From the NCBI RefSeq assembly GCF_009389715.1, contig NC_052393.1, positions 3,596,001 to 3,660,000 of the forward strand: a stretch of DNA of 64,000 nucleotides, written 5' to 3'. Position 1 is the stretch's first letter, and each line of letters opens with the position of its first letter. Origin of the DNA: Phoenix dactylifera. Its lineage: Eukaryota > Streptophyta > Magnoliopsida > Arecales > Arecaceae. Shown here piece by piece: positions 1 to 12,803 of this stretch. Both the position numbers and the translations under genes were made by a program. The notes under the pieces were generated by a model that worked only from the letters and a program-made list of their open reading frames with translations, searched no databases and had not been told where the DNA came from.

Positions 1-746
1 CACATCTGGTTGGATAGGAATGCCGGTCTGTTTGAGGGGAGGAGGTCGCCTCCGAGGAGGGTGGTGGATAGAGCGACGCTAGCTGCGAGGGAGGTTCTTG
101 CGGCTACCATGCGATTTTCTTCTGGGATAGCCAGGGACATCTGGGGTACTCTCCACGCTGCTTCAGCACCCCGGTTTGCCCTTGTTTCTTGTGTACCCCC
201 ACCCCTTGGCTATCTTAAAGTAAATTTCGATGGCAGTCGGTCAGTGGATGGTGTGGTTGGAGGAGTTGGATTTGTGGTTAGGAACCACTATGGCAGGATG
301 ATAGCGGCAGGAGGGCGGCGTACGCCTGGACTCTCTGTGGTCGGAGCTGAGCTGCGGGCGGCGTGGGAGGGTATGTCCTATGTGTGGCAGGTTCTTGGTG
401 TGGAGCGGGTATGCCTTGAGGGGGATTCATCTGTGGTTGTCGAGTGGCTCCGAGGGGCGGATCGGTTTGGGGATGGCCATCCCCTCATTAGAGATATACG
501 TAGGATGGTATGTATGATGGGCGACGTTCAGATAGGACATGTGTTTAGAGAGGCGAACAGGGCTGCAGATTGGGTCGCCTCTCATGCTGCCCGGCATTTC
601 GGAGACTTTACTTGGACGTCTGATGATGATGTTCATCCTTACTTGTATCTTTTACTTTTCCGCGATTTAGCAGGTTGTACTTACGTTAGAGTTATATGAA
701 TGAGTAGCCGTTTTACCAAAAAACAAAAAAAAAAAAAAAAAAAAAA
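1..746 (+). mobile_element. LINE 3' end with RNase H domain and poly(A)
   Basis: This is the 3' end of an L1-type plant LINE whose 5' part lies outside the window or was never copied. An open frame from about 10 to 699 encodes the terminal RNase H domain. It starts at a V-N-F-D-G strand and keeps the four acidic positions: D in NFDG, E in AELRAAW, D in LEGDSS and D in REANRAADWVA. The frame ends at 699 and a poly(A) tract follows at about 718-746, as expected for target-primed insertion. The domain looks undamaged over 229 codons, unlike the other LINE tails here, so it may be fairly young. A host gene with an RNase H domain is less likely because of the poly(A) tail and the many related tails in the window. 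Confidence 0.85.
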
Positions 747-1063
747 GAAACGAAATATATAACAGTCGGCGGTGAACGGTGTGACTCATGAGGGCTTTGT
801 TTGTCATCGAACGGACTTGCTTGTGATGCGGTATGAGACCCTGTCCCCACCATGTCACAAGTGATGTGCTGATGACGTGCGTGACGCAAAAATAAGCGTT
901 CCAAGACGGAGAACTTATGGCCTACACGGCATACACTTGGGACAATGCATTCCCCGCTCGTTCTTAGGAGCTGTATTCATCAAGCACTCAGCTTGATATA
1001 TAATTATAATAATAAAAAAATATACATGGCCACATAGTGCATACCATATATGTATATAGCTAT

Positions 1064-1489
1064 TTTTTTTTTTTGCTTAGGAAAAAAGGGGGGGGGGGGG
1101 GAGATAGGGACAAGCCCACCCCCGCGTAGCAGCCCCCATTGGGCCCCCGTTCCACTAGGGGAATGTTTGATGCGGGCAAAAATGACCGTGTGTTAGGCAT
1201 CCCGACCGATTTTACTCACACTCTCCCCATCCGAAAGGGACAAGCCCACCCCCGCGTAGCAGCCCCCACTGGGCCCCCGTTCCACTAGGGGAATGTTTGA
1301 TGCGGGCAAAAATGACCGTGTGTTAGGCATCCCGACCGGTTTTACTCACACTCTCCCCATCCGGCTCAGCTACCCTTCTGAGCTCCGGCTCGAGTCCCAT
1401 GTGTGAGTACGTCACACCTAGCACCACCCCGGTTACTAGAAGTCCAAGATGCGTTCCTATGCCTCATATCCAAGCAGTGGCCGAAGCCA
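1064..1489. mobile_element. Insertion specific to copy A, with two 130-bp tandem units
   Basis: Copy B has an uninterrupted sequence at the matching site near 18085, so about 425 bp were gained in copy A (or lost from B). The insert starts in a T-run and a G-run and holds two nearly identical GC-rich units, at 1107-1236 and 1237-1366. Each contains the stretch GGGACAAGCCCACCCCCGCG. No coding frame, clear terminal repeat or target-site duplication was found, so its class is unknown. Confidence 0.6.
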
Positions 1490-3110
1490 ATTTTTTTTTC
1501 ACATTTGCATAATAAGTAGGCAAGATCATTACCAACTCTAAAACATAGCATGACATTTAATTAAATAGCAACAAAATGGATTAGATACTCGTCTCCTTGA
1601 TGGAACTCAAACCGAACCTCTCTCTCTCTCTCTCTCTTCTCTCTATTCTATTTTCTCTCTCATCGTGTTTGTTATGCTAATCAGAAGTTTTAACTCTAGA
1701 GGAGTGTCAAGGGAATGACCCATGCATCTAAGATAGCTATTGTAAATCCTATTTGGCTTTTAAATTGAAAAATCCTAATCACGACAGACGAGATGTGGAC
1801 TTTTAGAAGAGTGTCACAATCTTGTCGGATATTTAGATTTGAAATAAGATTAAGAAAGATCAAACAAATACGGTGAGGAAACAAGACTGACGTTAGATAT
1901 ATTTCTTTTAGGCTATGATTATTCTTATCAGAAGGATATTTGACCTTAGTTATCTGGACTGTGAGTTACCTCTACTCCTGGTGTTTTATCATATACATGA
2001 TTTGATTTATAATTATTATCTACAATTTAAATAATGAAAAATATCTATAAATATGTTATATGCTATATATAAAAATGATTTTTAAAATACTGGATCAAGT
2101 ATGGCAAGATTTACCTCCACATGAACCAACTTTGTTACATTGATAATTGGTGTTGTACATGTTATATATTGATTTTGTTACTCTCTAGTACGACTATGAT
2201 CATACAAGTTTAGGATCCAGTCTTCTTCCAGACTTCCAATAAAGCAATCATTGACACATGCCAATTGATGATGTGTTGTAGTTGGAAGTTAGTTTTCTTT
2301 CAGATCTAGCTAATCGGGGTTGATTACCTTCTAGGCCTCTAGTGGGATGATCGCTGGCGCTGGTGCATAATTGATGGATGGCATGTTATAGTTAGGATCT
2401 AGTCTTTTCTGAGGCTTGCCACAGGTCAATCATAGCTATAGTCGTAAAGGTTAGAAGAGTGACAATCGATGGTCCATATCTATATTGATTAGAAAATTTA
2501 TTTTTGTTAGATACATTAAATATCTTAAAATCAATATTTGATAGGCATACTCTATGTTATCCATTAATTAGCATGTTTTTATTTGTGATTGAAAATCTTG
2601 TTCTATAAAAAATTATATTCCATGCATGACATGCGTAATTTGATTAGAGATATTGGTAACTTGCTGAGCCAGCTCACTGTCTCCCTTCTTTTTTTTTTCC
2701 ATCTGACGCAAAGAATAGACAGGGGGGACTGAACAAATAGGAGCTTAGGATCTAGAAAACACGTGAGCTTTTCAGTTGAATGAGTAAATTTGTTTGGACA
2801 TTTGTATGAAATCCCTTTATTGGTTTCTTGACATTATAGACTTTCTCTTTTAAATCATTACATTAGATTAATTGTTCCTTTTGCTACCACTGCCTAAGTT
2901 GGAATAATTTTATGTACATATATGTATATACATATGGTGGAAATTATGGAAAGAACACGATGCTAGGATTTTCAATTTTGAAGCCAAATCAAGTTAGTTG
3001 TTAATCTCCAAGATCATTAAGTGATGGTTTGTTTGGTTTTCTGTCATTGATATCAAGTTTGAATCAGTTGTTTCATGTTTCATGCTCTGTTTTTACTGCT
3101 TTTGTAAGTT
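1490..3110. other. AT-rich non-coding stretch shared by both duplication copies
   Basis: No convincing gene, RNA or transposon terminus is seen. It contains a short TC microsatellite near 1620-1637 and matches 18080-19730 in copy B with scattered substitutions and short indels. It may include heavily decayed 5' sequence of the LINE that follows, but no LINE protein motif could be read here. Confidence 0.6.
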
Positions 3111-3114
3111 GTAT

Positions 3115-4487
3115 TTCATGTCTACTAGATTTAAGGCCTGCCAAGTTCCTTCCATTGTTGGTGGATGAGACATGATTAGCATTTATTAAGGGGAGGTCTA
3201 TTATCGAGAACTTTCTTTGTGCATATGAGATGGATTGCTTATTGCAATAGATCTAGCCATAAATGTGTCTTATGTAAACTTGATTTTGAAGAAGCGTGAA
3301 ATTTCTATTAGATGTGCTTCAAAGTAAAGGTTTCTCACCAAAATGGATTGAATGGATCGGTTCCTTGCAGCCATCCGCCTCAATAGTAGTAGTAGTGAAT
3401 GGAACCCCGGGCAAATGGATCTAGTGCATGCAGAGACTATGACAAGGCGACTCTCCCAGTCTCCCTCCCCAACTCTGTTTATTTTGGTGATTCACATGCT
3501 TTCCAGAATCCTCAAGCAAGTCGAATTAAATGGCATCATTGAAGTTATTAGATCTAAACCTAGTTTTTCAAATCTGAGAAGCCTTTATTTTTGCAGATGA
3601 TACCCTTCTCTTCTGTGGCAGAAGAAAAGAGAGCGTCGTGGCTATCAAAACAGGGTTGCTTCGGTTTTAACAAGCTTCTAGACTCAGAATCACCTTTCAC
3701 AAAAGCTCCATAATGTGCATGAACATGGAAAGTGATGAAGCTAAACACTTGGCCACCCTTCTGAATTGTAAAAGATGTACCTTTGGCTTCATTATCTTGG
3801 TCCTCCATTCAGTGATAGGAAGCTTTCAAAACAAAGCTGGATGCCTCTTACTGGAAGAATTACTTCAACACTGGCATCTTGGAACTCAAGATAATTGACA
3901 ACTCCACTCTATCTTCAAACTCCTCCAATGGGTGGTGAACAGAATCAACCAAATTAGGAGGACATTCTTATGGATGGGCACATATTCTATCTCCAGCTTT
4001 AACTGCCTTGTAAACTAGGATTGTGTGCGCAGAGACAAGAAGGAAGGAGGGATATGCATCAAAAACACCAATGATCTAACTCATCATTGTTAGCTAAATG
4101 GGCATGGAAGCTAATCAAAGGTCCAGAAGCAACATGGAGCAGCCAAATAAAGAATGCATACTATGCAAAAAGGAAGTTTGGTATTAGAGTAAGAAAAATA
4201 TTTATGAGAATTTCACCTATCTGGAAGGACCTTAGCAAGGACTTGAAGGCTTTGTGGAATGGCACCGCTGTCAAATTGGGGAATAGGGAAAATATCAGAT
4301 TTTGGGAGGATGCTTGGGCTGGCTCTACCCCTATGGCATCCTTATTTGTTGAGCTTTATAAAAGAGCGGTGAAAATTAATGCCTCTGTAGCATCTCACTG
4401 GAGTTGGAAGAAACAAAAATGGCTTATAAAGCTTTATGGTTCCCTATCCCTCTTGAGACTCTTCTCCAACTTCTGGACTCTATTAGA
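3115..4487 (+). pseudogene. LINE ORF2 reverse-transcriptase relic, copy A
   Basis: Broken remains of a plant L1-type ORF2. Recognisable reverse-transcriptase blocks in order are: AFIKGRSIIENF at about 3179-3214, a KLDFE block near 3277, KGFSPKWIEWIG near 3330-3365, and the catalytic FADDTLLFC block near 3590-3616. These are followed by the C-terminal region with WAWKLIKGP near 4096 and RFWEDAWAG near 4300. The frame changes and stops several times, so it is dead. It continues at 12075-12117 after the Ty3/gypsy insertion and is then cut again by the copia element. Its counterpart in copy B continues to a zinc-binding region after 28931. Confidence 0.85.
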
Positions 4488-4904
4488 TGATGTAGGACCA
4501 AATCCGGGAAGGTAGACTTCAGTGGCTTCAATGTACTCACGTTGCAAATTCTAAATCAGGAACAGTAGAAAAGGGAGAAGAGAAGGAGGAAGAAGAAGAA
4601 AAGAAGGAGAAGAGAAGGAGAAGAGAGGAAGAAGAAACGTGGGGAAGAAAATTGTTAATCTTTCATTAAACCCTAATCATGAAAAGAGGTCCCTATATAT
4701 AGGGCCAAAATACAAAATTTGCATAAATCCCCTTACACAGAGATAAATCCTAATAAACCCACAAGTAAGCCCTAAAAATGCAAATAAGCCCAGAATAAAA
4801 TAAACCACAAATAAACCACAAATAAACCCTAAACACAAATAAACCCAGGAATAAAAATAAACAAATATGCAAATAAAATGGGGACCTAGCTGATGTCCCC
4901 ATCA
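4488..4904 (-). repeat. 3' LTR of the Ty3/gypsy element
   Basis: 417-bp LTR beginning TGATG and ending CATCA, nearly identical to 11658-12074. It carries a TATATATAGGG-type promoter core and a purine-rich GAAGAAG stretch. Confidence 0.95.
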
Positions 4905-7900
4905 ACTCCTCCCGGGTGAGAAAAACTCGACCTCGTCGAGTGTAGATCGGGTCGGCTGTCGTACTGCTCCAGAAGATCCGGGTCAAGGCGCTGCAACTCA
5001 GCTCGCGAAATCCACGACACATCTGATTCGGGTCGACCTTTCCACCGAACAAGGTAACGTTGGTAGCTTCCTCTCCTGGTAGATATAACCTGCTCATCTA
5101 ATATATGTTCTATGTGTTCTCTGCGTGCATGAAACTGTGGAGGTGGAGGCTCACTAGCAGGTGCTAGATCAGGGTGATCAACAACAGTGGGTGTATCAAC
5201 AAAAGGGTCAGAAGGAATGAATGTTGATTTCTTGTATGGGACTAAATCTTCAATATTAAATGTCGCATTAATCCCATAGTCTTCAGGAAGATCTACAACA
5301 TACGCGTTCGAACTGATTTTCTTTAGGACTTTGAACGGTCCCGCACTACGAGATTGCAACTTTTTGAACGTCCCCGAAGGAAGTCGTTCAGGTCTAATTC
5401 TTACCATGACTGAATCACCTACATTTAATTCTTTATAACGTCGGTGCAAATCAGCAAGGAATTTATATTTTAAGTTATTAGAGTGAATAAGTTTGCTGAT
5501 CTCCTGATGCAATGAATGCAGGTGTGAAGCAAATGATTGTGCAGACTCAGAGACTCTATGTTGATGAGACATGAGAATCAAGTCTATGGGTTGCCTAGGT
5601 TTATAGCCATTCACCACTTCAAAAGGACTCATGCCTAAGGTCCTATTGACCGAACTATTATATGCAAACTCGGTAGTTGGTAACACGAGATCCCAAGTCC
5701 TAGTATGCTCACCTACCAGATATCTGAGAAAACTCCCTAGACTTCGGTTGACAACTTCGGTCTGGCCATCAGTTTGGGGATGATAGGCAGAGAAAAATTT
5801 TAACTTGGTACCCATCATATGCCAAAGAGTTTTTCAAAAATAGCTCATAAATTTAACATCCCTATCGGACACAATAGATTTAGGGAGACCATGGAGTCTA
5901 ACGACTTCGTCAAAATAGAGTTTCGCAATCCTAGAAGCATCAGAAGTCTTAGAACATGGGAGAAAATGAGCCATTTTAGAGAACCGGTCCACTACTACAA
6001 AAATAGAATCATGTTTGGTCGAGGTACGTGGAAGCCCTAACACAAAATCCATGCTAACATCTTGCCACAGACAATCAGGAACAAGTAGTGGAGTGTAAAG
6101 CCCAGTGTTCTGTTTACGTTGTTTGGCTAATTGACATGTGCGGCACTGAGCGACGATCTTGGCCACGTCTCTCTTGAGACTCGGCCAGAAGAAACGTCTT
6201 TCCACCATCTCAATGGTTTTGTCTCTCCCGAAATGCCCAGACAGTCCTCCAGCGTGTACTTCCCATACTAGAAAATCTCTCAAAGAAGTTCGAGGAATAC
6301 ACAATCGGTCGGAGCGAAAGAGATAATCATCTTGTAAAAAGAAATCATCGTGCTCTCTCTCTACTCCATCTCGTAAGGTCAGGTATACATTACTAAAATC
6401 GGGACAGGTGGTATATTGTTCCCTGATCCTTTCAAAACCAATTACTTCAGTGCTCATCATGGATAGGAGGAAGATCCGTCGACTGAGCGCATCAGCAGCC
6501 TTATTTTCGACTCCAGCTTTATGTTTCAGCACAAAAGTATAGGCTTGTAGAAACTCAATCCATCGGCCGTGTCGAAGGTTTAGTTTCTTTTGAGAATTGA
6601 GATACTTTAAAGCCTCATGGTCTGAATACAGGACAAATTCTTGCGGTAGCAAATAGTGTCGCCAATGTCGCAAAGTTTGCACTACCGCATAGAATTCCTT
6701 ATCATAGGTGGAATAACGCAACCTGCCGTCACTTAACTTTTCGCTAAAGAACGCGACAGGGTGACCTTCTTGGCTTAGCACACCACATATGCCAACGCCA
6801 GAGGCATCACATGCGACCTCGAATACCTTAGTGAAATCAGGGAGGCGCAAGACAGGTGCTTCGGTCATCCTATGCTTAATATCTTTAAATGCTTGGGATG
6901 CCGACTTAGTCCAGATAAAATCTTCTTTCTTCATGCAATCTGTGATGGGAGACATTATTGAACTAAAATTCCTAATGAAGCGACGATAGAAAGTAGCCAG
7001 ACCATGAAAACTACGTACTTCTGCTAAGGTCTTGGGCTCAGGCCAATCGACTATCGCGCTTACTTTTTCTGGATCAGCGGAGACACCCTTGGAAGACACT
7101 ATGAATCCTAAGAAAGTGACGTGATCAGTCAGGAAGGCACACTTCTTAGGGTTTGCAAAGAAGCTTTCTTTTCGCAGGACTTCACAAACCTGCCTTAGGT
7201 GTGAGAGATGGAGCTCTTGAGTTTGACTATAGATGAGGATGTCATCAAAATATACAACGACAAATTTGTTCAAGAAAGGTCGAAAGATCTGTGTCATCAC
7301 CCTCATAAAAGTACTTGGAGCATTTGTTAGTCCGAAAGGCATTACTAACCATTCGTAGAGTCCATCTTTGGTTTTGAATGCAGTTTTCAATTCATCCCCA
7401 GGACGAATCCGAATTTGGTGGTACCCACTCTTTAGGTCGATCTTGGAAAAAACTGTAGCACCAGACATATAATCTAAAAGGTCGTCCAGTCTAGGAATGG
7501 GAAAACGATACTTAACCGTGATTTTATTGATAGCACGGCTATCAACGCACATCCTCCAAGAGCCATCTTTCTTGGGAGTGAGGAGTGCAGGTACAACACA
7601 GGGACTCAAACTCTCACGAATATACCCTCGAGTGACGAGTTCGTCAACTTGGCGTTTCAGTTCAGTGTGCTCGTTTGGATTGAGTCTATGGTGGAGAAGA
7701 TTTGGCAGGGACGCTCCAGGAATGAGATCAATTACGTGCTGGATATCACGCATTGGAGGAAGTGCCTCTGGAAGATCAGTTGGGAAGACAGAGTGAAACT
7801 CCTCCAACAGAGGAACTACGGCGGCCGGATGTTCGGCATTTGACTCCACATTGATAACTCTAGCCACAAGGGCGAACACAGGTGAATGGCTTTCGATATA

Positions 7901-9663
7901 TTTCATTACCTCTTTCGAAGTAATGATGTGAAGTGACTCATCTTTTTGTGGTGTAGCACCCTTCTTCTCAGGGCCGGGCTATCTAGGAGGCAATGAATTC
8001 AGTATAATTTTCCGACCATGGAACATAAAACTACACGAATTTGACCGACCATGAAGTGTGACGTCCCTATCGTATAACCAAGGTCTTCCTAGAATGACTT
8101 GACCTACGTCCATCGGAAGGCAGTCGCACCAAATCTCGTCTTTATAAGATAGGAATTGAATCGGGACAAGGCATCTTTCTGAAACCGAAATGGACGTCTT
8201 ATCTACCCAGGCTACTTTATATGGATTAGGATGAGGGGTAGATTTCAGGCCAAGGCGAGATACAACTCCAGACGCAATGGCATTGATGCAACTCCCGCTA
8301 TCAAATAAGATTTTGCATGTTCTACCATTGATCTTAATAAGTGTATAAAATAGGGAGGTTCTTCGCCAGTCTTGTTCGATCTTTGTTTGGGCTAGTGTGC
8401 ACCTAACCACATGGAGCCTATGGTTTTGGTCATCCTATCAGTGGGCTCATTTTGGTATTCAATTTGAACAAACTCTAATCCGGTCTTTTCGTCTCCAAAG
8501 TCATCTACAAAATCCTCGATGTTTGGTTCATAGACTTCTTCGACACATTCAGTATCCTGGGTTCCTGCTTCCAGTTCAGTCATTAAATAGGTCTTGGCAT
8601 TACATTGGGACCCAATATGGCCAAACTTTTGGCACCTGAAACACTGAGTTTGGTTTCTTAAGGGCGGATTGGACCCTAATATGCCTTTTCCTTTATCAGT
8701 TGATGTGCTTTGAGCAGGCACCGAGAACGTCCTAGTCGGTGTTTGGCTAGAACCGGGCTGGGAAGGATGATTGGAGAGTGGTCTAGGTTGTGGGAGATAG
8801 CTTTGATTAGGTCGGGCTCCTGGGGGTAAGAACCGAGAGTCGGTACGTCTCACTACAGGGACTCGTAAAAAACTATCCACATCTTGAGCCAATTGGTATG
8901 CCTGGCCAAGGGTAGTAATCTCTCGGAGGATCAATTCTTTCTGGATCTCCTTGCGGAGTCCTGCCCGAAACCTAGAAAGAGTAATAGTCTCCTCTTCGAT
9001 TACACCGCACCTCATATGAAACTCCTCAAATCGTGCAATGTAATCGGCAACAGTTAAAGTTCCTTGAGTTAGTTTCTGCCACCTATCCATAAGGCGTTGT
9101 CGGTAAGAGAATGGCAGATACTTCTCATTCAGTTTTTCTTTCATATCCTCCCAAGTGGTGATGCGTGGAAGCCTCTGGGTCTCACGCCGATGTTCAACGT
9201 TATGCCAGTACCAGTGAGCTTGCCCAATAAGCTTCATTTTGGCAAATCGTACTTTTCTATCATCAGTCATATCGTACCACTCAAAATAATTATCCATGGC
9301 TGCTCTCCAATCAAGGTATACGCTCGGCTCTAATTGACCAGCAAATGTGGGAGCATCTACTCGTACAGTACGAAGTAGTCGCTCGTCAAGATCGCGCTGG
9401 TGATCAGGAGGAAGTTGGTTCCTAGGAGGAAGTTGGTTCCTAGGTGTAGCCAAACCAAGCTCAGGGTAAGCCGCGAATGGGGTTGACGGCTCAGGATTCG
9501 TAGGATGTTGCACTAGAGCACGGATCTCTTGTTTGAATTCGTCTTGATCAGCTCGTAATGCAGCTAGTTGGTCCAAAATATCTTGTAAAACTCTGGGGTC
9601 CATGGTGGGTAAAGGGGACTGAGAGTCAGTAAGGAGGTACTCTCTACCACTACGGGTGGGCAT

Positions 9664-11657
9664 GCAGGAACTACTCTAGTTGGTGATATGATATGCAATG
9701 CTACTAATGAACCCTAATTGACCAAATGTGATGCAGGACAACCTACTAATGCAACCTACTATGAATTCGGAAATCAGCAAATTTTCACAAAAGTAACTTA
9801 AAATTAAATGTTACTAATTGGTACTTTGGTTATTTCAGAATTAAAGTAGAAAATTAGTCACTATAAGAAATTAGGTTGCAAGCACGTTTTACGGTCACTC
9901 AAAGTCCGAAAGTAATCTGATCTATGGATGTTGAGAACTATCCTGTCGCTAAGGTGTGCTAATTTAATATTTAGATTTAAATGGTGGATAGGATGGGTGT
10001 GGTAGTAATTGTTCTAGGTTTTGCAGTTTGACAGAAAAATAAGTTTTGGCATCATAGGAATGTCATGCAAGAGAACTAGAACATAACTAGATAAACAAGC
10101 CCAAAAGAAAAAGAAACCTATCACCTGTCGTGAGGTAGGCGACCAAGATGTGTGCTTGTGGGCTGGGCGACGATTGGTGCGCGGTTGTAGCTGATGGACC
10201 TTTTCAATTGACTTCTATTTGGATCTGATCACAGCACCTTGGCTAGTCTGCTGGGCTTGTAAAATGGAGGAGAGTGGACCTGCTGAGTTCGTGAGTTGGG
10301 ATCAGGCCTCAGTAGTGAAGGCCTGCTGGCTTGGGCCTGTGAGGAGGCAGTGGGTGGCCCGGCCCAAAAAAGGGGCCTGTCTGGGTCGATGGAGAGGTGC
10401 TCGGGTGAGTTGCAATGGGCGAAGAAGAAAGGGATGAGGGCCAGGGGAAAGGGAGGACGGCGAGCTGTGGGTGAGGAAGCGGTGGTGAGTGGTGGAGGGG
10501 TGCGGCAGTGGTGCAAAAGATGGGGAGAGGAACACGGCGGGGCAGTCGGACCGTGAGGAGGAGAGGGCGGCGGAAGGAGGGCGGCGGGCGGCCTGTGGAA
10601 TCGGTTGGTGGTGAGGAAAATGGGAGGGGATGTACAATGAGGCCGTCGGCGTCAGCTCGGGCCCCGGCGGGATGGTGGCGTCGGCTCGGGCACCGGCGGC
10701 TCGGGCGGTAGACGACGGAGGAGAAGGAGGATGGAACGGATCTCGGCGACGGCAGGAGGCGGCACGGGCGGAGGCGGCGAAGGCGGAGCGACACGGACGG
10801 CACAGACACAGGGCGGCGCGGCTCGGTTGACGGAGGAGAAGGCGTCGGTGGCAGAGACGGCACGGCAGGGGCGGCGGCAATGGCGTCGGCGGCGGAATCC
10901 CTAGGGTTTCCGTTCGACAGAAACAGAGGTTAGTTTTTTTTTTTTTTTGAACCTTAACGGGTTCGGGTTATCGGTTTCGGGTTTCGAATGAAACCCGCTC
11001 CGATAACTGTAAAGACCGGCATGTGCAGATCACGTGATTTTTTTTTTTTTTTTTGGAGACCCGGGTTACCGGGTTGGGGTAACGGGTTTAGAACCGACCC
11101 GTTACCGTAACTCCTTCAACCTCCCGATCGATTCGGGAGGGCGTTCCGGCCGCTTCGGCGGTGGTTGCGGAGCGGCCGAACGGAACGGTGACGGTGGCTC
11201 CGTTGTCGGCGGCGACAGGCGGTGGATGGTCGTGGTGGCGGCCGGGATTTCCTTGTGCGCGGTGGTCGGCGGGTGCGTCGACAGTGCCGAGGGACAAGGT
11301 CGAAAATAGGTCGGCGACGCTCTTCCTCTTTCCGGCAGTGGGAGTCACACGTGGTCTTTCGACGCGCTCCGGTGTCCGTGGTCGACGTACGGCGTAGTAT
11401 TCGTGCGGCCACAGGAATCCGGGAATCCGGCGATGCTCGGCCATACACCGGCTGTCGGTGGTTGCAGGTGGTGGGGCAACGGCGACGACCGAGGGATCAA
11501 ATCAGATGGACGCGAGGGGAATCCGGCGCAGGGACTGTGGCCCTTTCTTCTCTCTCGGCTGCAGAACTTTTTTTTTTTTCGGTTTGGAAGATGTAGCCGG
11601 GAGATGGATCGGGGCTTTGGCAGCAGGGGCAAAACCAGCCTTGCTCTGATACCAAGT
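9664..11657 (-). other. Long GC-rich leader of the Ty3/gypsy element
   Basis: About 2 kb lie between the primer-binding site and Gag. The part at about 10300-11540 is strikingly GC-rich with CGG/CCG-like runs, unlike the rest of the element, and yields overlapping open frames on both strands as a composition effect. Two hairpin-forming inverted repeats sit next to T-runs: 10967-11007 (arms GTTATCGG and CCGATAAC, with an inner pair CGGGTTT/AAACCCG) and 11078-11106 (arms GGTAACGGGT and ACCCGTTACC). A structured packaging or dimerisation leader is possible, or captured host DNA; no product is recognised. Confidence 0.5.
11643..11654 (-). other. Primer-binding site (initiator Met tRNA)
   Basis: Read on the minus strand this is TGGTATCAGAGC, three bases after the 5' LTR. 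It is complementary to the 3' end of plant initiator Met tRNA, which fixes the element's orientation. Confidence 0.9.
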
Positions 11658-12074
11658 TGATGTAGGACCAAATCCAGAAAGGTAGACTTCAGTGGCTTCA
11701 ATGTACTCACGTTGCAAATTCTAAATCAGGAACAGTAGAAAAGGGAGAAGAGAAGGAGGAAGAAGAAGAAAAGAAGGAGAAGAGAAGGAGAAGAGAGGAA
11801 GAAGAAACGTGGGGAAGAAAATTGTTAATTTTTCATTAAACCCTAATCATGAAAAGAGGTCCCTATATATAGGGTCAAAATACAAAATTTGCATAAATCC
11901 CCTTACACAGAGATAAATCCTAATAAACCCACAAGTAAGCCCTAAAAATGCAAATAAGCCCAGAATAAAATAAACCACAAATAAACCACAAATAAACCCT
12001 AAACACAAATAAATCTAGGAATAAAAATAAACAAATATGCAAATAAAATGGGGACCTAGCTGATGTCCCCATCA
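11658..12074 (-). repeat. 5' LTR of the Ty3/gypsy element
   Basis: 417-bp partner of 4488-4904, with about six differences, all of transition type. The target duplication TTAGA follows at 12075-12079, and the interrupted LINE sequence resumes there. Confidence 0.95.
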
Positions 12075-12117
12075 TTAGACCTTCTAGACTATCAGATTTT
12101 CCGGTAGGGAAGCTCAT

Positions 12118-12803
12118 TGTAAGTGGGTCTAGCCCACTTGAGGAGGCCCAATAGCCCACTAGGGCTTGACCTCTTTTGTTTTTGCAGGACAACATGATGT
12201 GAGCGCGCGAAGGAAAATAAAAGGAGGCGCGGCAACAGTGGGGCTGCGGCAGAGAAACAAAAAATAAGTGGAGCTGCAGTGAAAAAGAAGAAGAAAAAAA
12301 AAGGAGAGAGGGCGGCGGAGCAGAAGGGAGAGTGAGTGAGTAAAAGAAACAGGTGGTTTTTCTTGTGTTTTTTTTTTAGGTGTGATTCTCATATGAAGAT
12401 TTAACAAACTGGATTTCTATCTAAAAGTTATATTAAATATTATAAGAAGTTGTAGTATTCAATATTAAGAATCTTATTTCATTCTTGGGTTCATCACATT
12501 GTGATAGTTTGGGTGAGATCATTGTTACTTTTAAGGAGATGATATTGGAGTTTTTCTAATTTGCTGAGAACTCAAGTTTTGGGCATAAACTTGAGTATTG
12601 TAAACTCTATATTCATTATAGTGGATTGATCGGATCTGCCTCGTGGTTTTTTTTCTTTACACTAGAGGATTTTTCCATGTAAATTTGGTGTGTTTTCTTT
12701 ATACTCTTCAAGTGTTTGATATATTGCCTGTGTGAATATTACTTTTAGTTGGTTTTAGTTTTGGCTTAGTTTTTTTCGCCATATCTCTGTGTTGGCCCCA
12801 ACA
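12118..12803 (+). repeat. 5' LTR of the copy-A copia relic
   Basis: Begins TGTAAGTGGG and ends CCCCAACA; similar to the LTRs at 23041-23698 and 28208-28930. Confidence 0.85.

Larger units (their letters stand above)
4488..12074 (-). mobile_element. Ty3/gypsy chromovirus, nearly whole
   Basis: A fossil Ty3/gypsy element of 7587 bp read on the minus strand. It has two 417-bp LTRs, at 11658-12074 (5') and 4488-4904 (3'). A 5-bp target duplication TTAGA lies at 4483-4487 and 12075-12079. The primer-binding site is for initiator Met tRNA and a purine tract abuts the 3' LTR. Parts in order: leader 11657-9664; Gag with a CCHC knuckle (about 9660-8400); aspartic protease with a DSG motif (about 8400-8000); reverse transcriptase with YFDD near 7250, then RNase H (about 7900-6400); integrase with its zinc finger (about 6400-5300); and a C-terminal chromodomain near 5130-4960, which marks a chromovirus. 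The LTRs differ at about six of 417 positions (1.4%), so insertion was probably within the last one to few million years. About three breaks interrupt the polyprotein. It sits inside the LINE relic, and copy B keeps the empty site. Confidence 0.95.

Noticed and set aside
1620-1640. TC-run as a functional element
   Set aside because: A short simple repeat in non-coding DNA with no gene nearby.
10219-11717. Many overlapping open frames on both strands of the GC-rich stretch
   Set aside because: They overlap in several frames, show only low-complexity Arg/Pro/Ser/Gly sequence and lie in the leader of the Ty3/gypsy element; high GC lowers the stop frequency.
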